A stretch of DNA of 54,022 nt from Prevotella sp. (GTDB lineage Bacteria; Bacteroidota; Bacteroidia; Bacteroidales; Bacteroidaceae): NCBI GenBank assembly GCA_024697405.1, contig JAILFU010000174.1:1-54022 (forward strand). The letters are read 5' to 3'. The position numbers and the translations under genes are program-made. Below are positions 52,074-54,022 of the stretch, piece after piece; position 1 is the stretch's first letter, and each line of letters starts with the position of its first letter. The notes under the pieces were generated by a model. It was not told the DNA's origin and searched no databases. It saw nothing but the letters and a program-made list of their open reading frames with translations.

Positions 52074-52691
52074 CTATTCCGGCAATAACAGGATGGTTGC
52101 CGAGCGGGCGGCCTGTGCACCCATGACGAGCACCTGTGCGATGTCGGCAGTCTTCGAAGGCCCGCTGATGAATGTGCCGTAGCCGTACTGGTCGAAGAGA
52201 TCCAGTCCCGACTTTGGATCACGCTCGCTGAGACGCCGGTAGGCTTCGTGCATATTGTTCACGATTTGCGACTTCGGCAGGAGAATGACCAGGTTCTCGG
52301 AAATGAAACAGACGGCCTTCTCCTTCATTTGCTGGGGAATCCACACGCAGCCGTTCTCCGCCACGCCGAACATGCCGCGCACCACACCCACGTCGGTGCC
52401 GTTCAGGTCGCGCGCACGGCCTACATTGTCGGGATTGCGTGTGGCAATGGTTATTTCAGGCAGGTTAGAGGCTATCTCCTTGGCATCGGGATACAACTCG
52501 CGGATAAGGTCGTTGATGTCGCGCCCTTCTTCCACTTCCACGACTTGCCCTCCTACGTTCTTGCTCATCGTGGTGAACTGGAGCAACGGATTGGGGTAGG
52601 TGATAGCCTTGATGTCGCTCAGATCGGGCATGTCATATTGTTCGCGCACGTTGGCACGGTATTTCTTCAGTATATCTTCTTTGCTTGACAT
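52074..52691 (-). CDS. lutC: LUD-domain lactate utilization protein
   Basis: 205 residues matching LutC/YkgG: ITIATRNPDNVGRARDLNGTDVGVVRGMFGVAENGCVWIP, VCFISENLVILLPKSQIV and TFISGPSKTADIAQVLVMGAQAARS, the last being the conserved LUD motif. With LutA and LutB it oxidises L-lactate. It lies downstream of lutB on the same strand; the gap holds ATCGAAA-type repeats. Confidence 0.9.
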   Translation of the reverse strand: MSSKEDILKKYRANVREQYDMPDLSDIKAITYPNPLLQFTTMSKNVGGQVVEVEEGRDINDLIRELYPDAKEIASNLPEITIATRNPDNVGRARDLNGTDVGVVRGMFGVAENGCVWIPQQMKEKAVCFISENLVILLPKSQIVNNMHEAYRRLSERDPKSGLDLFDQYGYGTFISGPSKTADIAQVLVMGAQAARSATILLLPE

Positions 52692-52784
52692 AGTTTCTTT
52701 TCTGTGTTTCGTTATTTCGATTTTTCGATTTTTCGATATTTCGATATTTCGACATCTCGATATATCGACATCTCGATATTTCGT
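52692..52784 (-). repeat. ATCGAAA-type short tandem repeats between lutB and lutC
   Basis: The plus strand shows about ten imperfect TTTCGAT/ATCTCGA units from 52707 to 52783, filling the gap between the two genes. On the mRNA-sense (minus) strand this is the ATCGAAA type seen at 41619-41663 and 50567-50615. Confidence 0.75.
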
Positions 52785-54022
52785 CTATAATTCCTTGATG
52801 ACTTCGTGGAACGGCTTCTTCGGGAACTTCATCATGTCGTGGCCTTCAGCCCAGGGATTCAGACCGCAGTTGATGAGGGGTGAGGGGATGTAGTTTGCCC
52901 AGTGGGCAAGTTTGGTACCTAGGTTGTAGATGCCTGGCGAGCCGAAGACCGTTGTCATGCCTTTACACATCAGCTTTTTCTGCGGGTTGGCGGTGCCGAA
53001 GTCGTCCAGCTGCTGACGCCACTGGTAGATCTGGTCTCCCAGGTTCACCTTGACAGGACAGACGGTCTGGCAGCTGAGGCAGAGGGTGCAGGCCGAGACA
53101 TTTCCTGAATGGGCCTGCGTGTCGCGCAGCATACCTAGATTGATGCCGATGGGGCCAGGGATGAAGTAGCTGTAGGAGTAGCCGCCAGAGCGACGGTATA
53201 CCGGACAGGTGTTCATGCACGAGCCGCAGCGGATGCACTTCAGGGCCTCCCAATGCTCCGGATTGGCTATCCAGTCAGAGCGTCCGTTGTCCACCAGCAC
53301 GATGTGCATCTCGTGGGCAGTAGGTCTGGCCTTGCGGAAGTGGCTGGTGTAGGTCGTTGTGGGTTGGCCGGTACCGGCACGGCAGAGCATGCGCTGGAAC
53401 ACGGCAAGGCACTCGTAGTTGGGGATGACTTTCTCCAGGCCGATGGCAACGATGTGAAGCTTAGGGCAGGATGTCGACATGTCGGCGTTGCCCTCGTTGG
53501 TGCACACCACGATGTCGCCTGTCTCGGCCACGCCGAAGTTGGCACCCGTCATGCCTGCATCGGCGGTCAGGAACTCATTGCGCAGGGAGAGACGTGCCCT
53601 GTAGGTGAGGAACGTGGGGTCGTGGTTGCCCTTCTCATTGGAGATTCCCTTTTCCTCGAACAGTTCGCCCACGTCGTCGTGGTTCAGGTGGATGGCGGGC
53701 ATTACGATGTGGCTGGGCTTCTGCCCCTTCAGCTGGATGATGCGCTCGCCCAGGTCGGTCTCCACCACCTCGATGCCCTTTGCCTCCATGTAAGGGTTCA
53801 TCTCGCATTCCTCGGTGAGCATCGACTTCGACTTCACCATCTTCTTCACGTTATGGTTCCTCAGGATGCCGTAGACTATCTCGTTGAACTCCATGGCATC
53901 CTTCGCCCAGTGAACGATACAGCCGTTTTCTTCGGCCTTGGTGGCAAACTGGTCAAGGTACTCGTCAAGATGGGTGATGGTGTGGCGCTTGATGGCGCTG
54001 GCTTTCTCGCGTAGCTGCTCCC
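52785..54022 (-). CDS. lutB: Lactate utilization iron-sulfur protein (5' end cut by window)
   Basis: The frame is open to the window edge; a start at 53894 is not real, because the sequence upstream reads QLREKASAIKRHTITHLDEY, then LDQF and HWAKDA, the expected LutB/YkgF N-terminal part. LUD-type domain first, then two 4Fe-4S clusters: CIRCGSCMNTCPVY and CTLCLSCQTVCPVKVN. The C-terminal region (MKFPKKPFHEVIKEL) matches the family end. It passes electrons in lactate oxidation with LutA, presumably off the window, and LutC. Confidence 0.93.
   Translation of the reverse strand, partial: EQLREKASAIKRHTITHLDEYLDQFATKAEENGCIVHWAKDAMEFNEIVYGILRNHNVKKMVKSKSMLTEECEMNPYMEAKGIEVVETDLGERIIQLKGQKPSHIVMPAIHLNHDDVGELFEEKGISNEKGNHDPTFLTYRARLSLRNEFLTADAGMTGANFGVAETGDIVVCTNEGNADMSTSCPKLHIVAIGLEKVIPNYECLAVFQRMLCRAGTGQPTTTYTSHFRKARPTAHEMHIVLVDNGRSDWIANPEHWEALKCIRCGSCMNTCPVYRRSGGYSYSYFIPGPIGINLGMLRDTQAHSGNVSACTLCLSCQTVCPVKVNLGDQIYQWRQQLDDFGTANPQKKLMCKGMTTVFGSPGIYNLGTKLAHWANYIPSPLINCGLNPWAEGHDMMKFPKKPFHEVIKEL

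Overview
The window looks like a chromosomal segment of a rumen or gut Prevotella-type bacterium (Bacteroidota), most likely close to Prevotella (Xylanibacter) ruminicola. Three things point there: repeated Bacteroidota-type promoters (TTTG, 19-20 nt, TAnnTTTG); typical gene neighbourhoods (ileS-dksA-like-lspA-DUF4296, OadG/biotin carrier/OadB, glycogen debranching enzyme/GT4/GH57); and a GH10 xylanase fused to a CE1 feruloyl esterase, the architecture known as Xyn10D-Fae1A. I see no rRNA, tRNA or CRISPR array.

Layout. 1-777: the first codons of an IS transposase, then a gene-free repeat-rich stretch. 778-5833: hemicellulose and uronate genes (GH51, GH43 lipoprotein, mannonate dehydratase). 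6051-7058: a Bor-like lipoprotein and a small beta-barrel. 7238-16452: a long plus-strand housekeeping run (ileS, DksA-like protein, lspA, DUF4296 lipoprotein with an overlapping 69-residue gene, nucleoside permease, BFN-domain protein, rsmE, ABC ATPase, DUF3256). 16449-22510: minus-strand genes (a sigma, membrane regulator and Spy-like set; an L,D-transpeptidase; RNase Z; a lipoprotein; mazG). 22634-28571: secreted serpin, a second repeat-rich gap, a VirE-type ATPase and the xylanase-esterase. 28674-34343: thrA and an AP-superfamily mutase-like gene (a probable homoserine kinase analogue) with a complete NgoMIV-like restriction-modification pair between them. 34429-43441: FAD protein, valS, AspT/YidE transporter and three subunits of a Na+-pumping decarboxylase. 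43578-46232: SWIM/SNF2 helicase. 46263-47325: a third repeat-rich gap. 47326-51986: glycogen cluster. 52074-54022: lutC and part of lutB.

The most unusual signal is short perfect palindromes inserted in frame into unrelated proteins. Family A has arms starting TGTTGC around a 3-nt loop and occurs in ileS, valS and thrA. Family B has the core CGG-TTTCC-CCG and occurs twice in the mutase-like gene and twice in the SNF2 helicase. Within each family the stem bases differ between copies but stay complementary, and the copies sit in variable loops or low-complexity tails. This resembles the palindromic coding elements known from Rickettsia, and I do not know of a description in Prevotella. A second unexplained system is non-coding: 21-bp tandem repeats starting AAACGGCGTT in three intergenic gaps, two of which also carry TGTAGCTACA palindromes and alternating purine-pyrimidine tracts. 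Other notable points are the restriction-modification pair inside a threonine operon, a 22-bp mirror-image divergent promoter between thrA and the FAD gene, and a GH57 protein in which serine replaces the likely catalytic glutamate.
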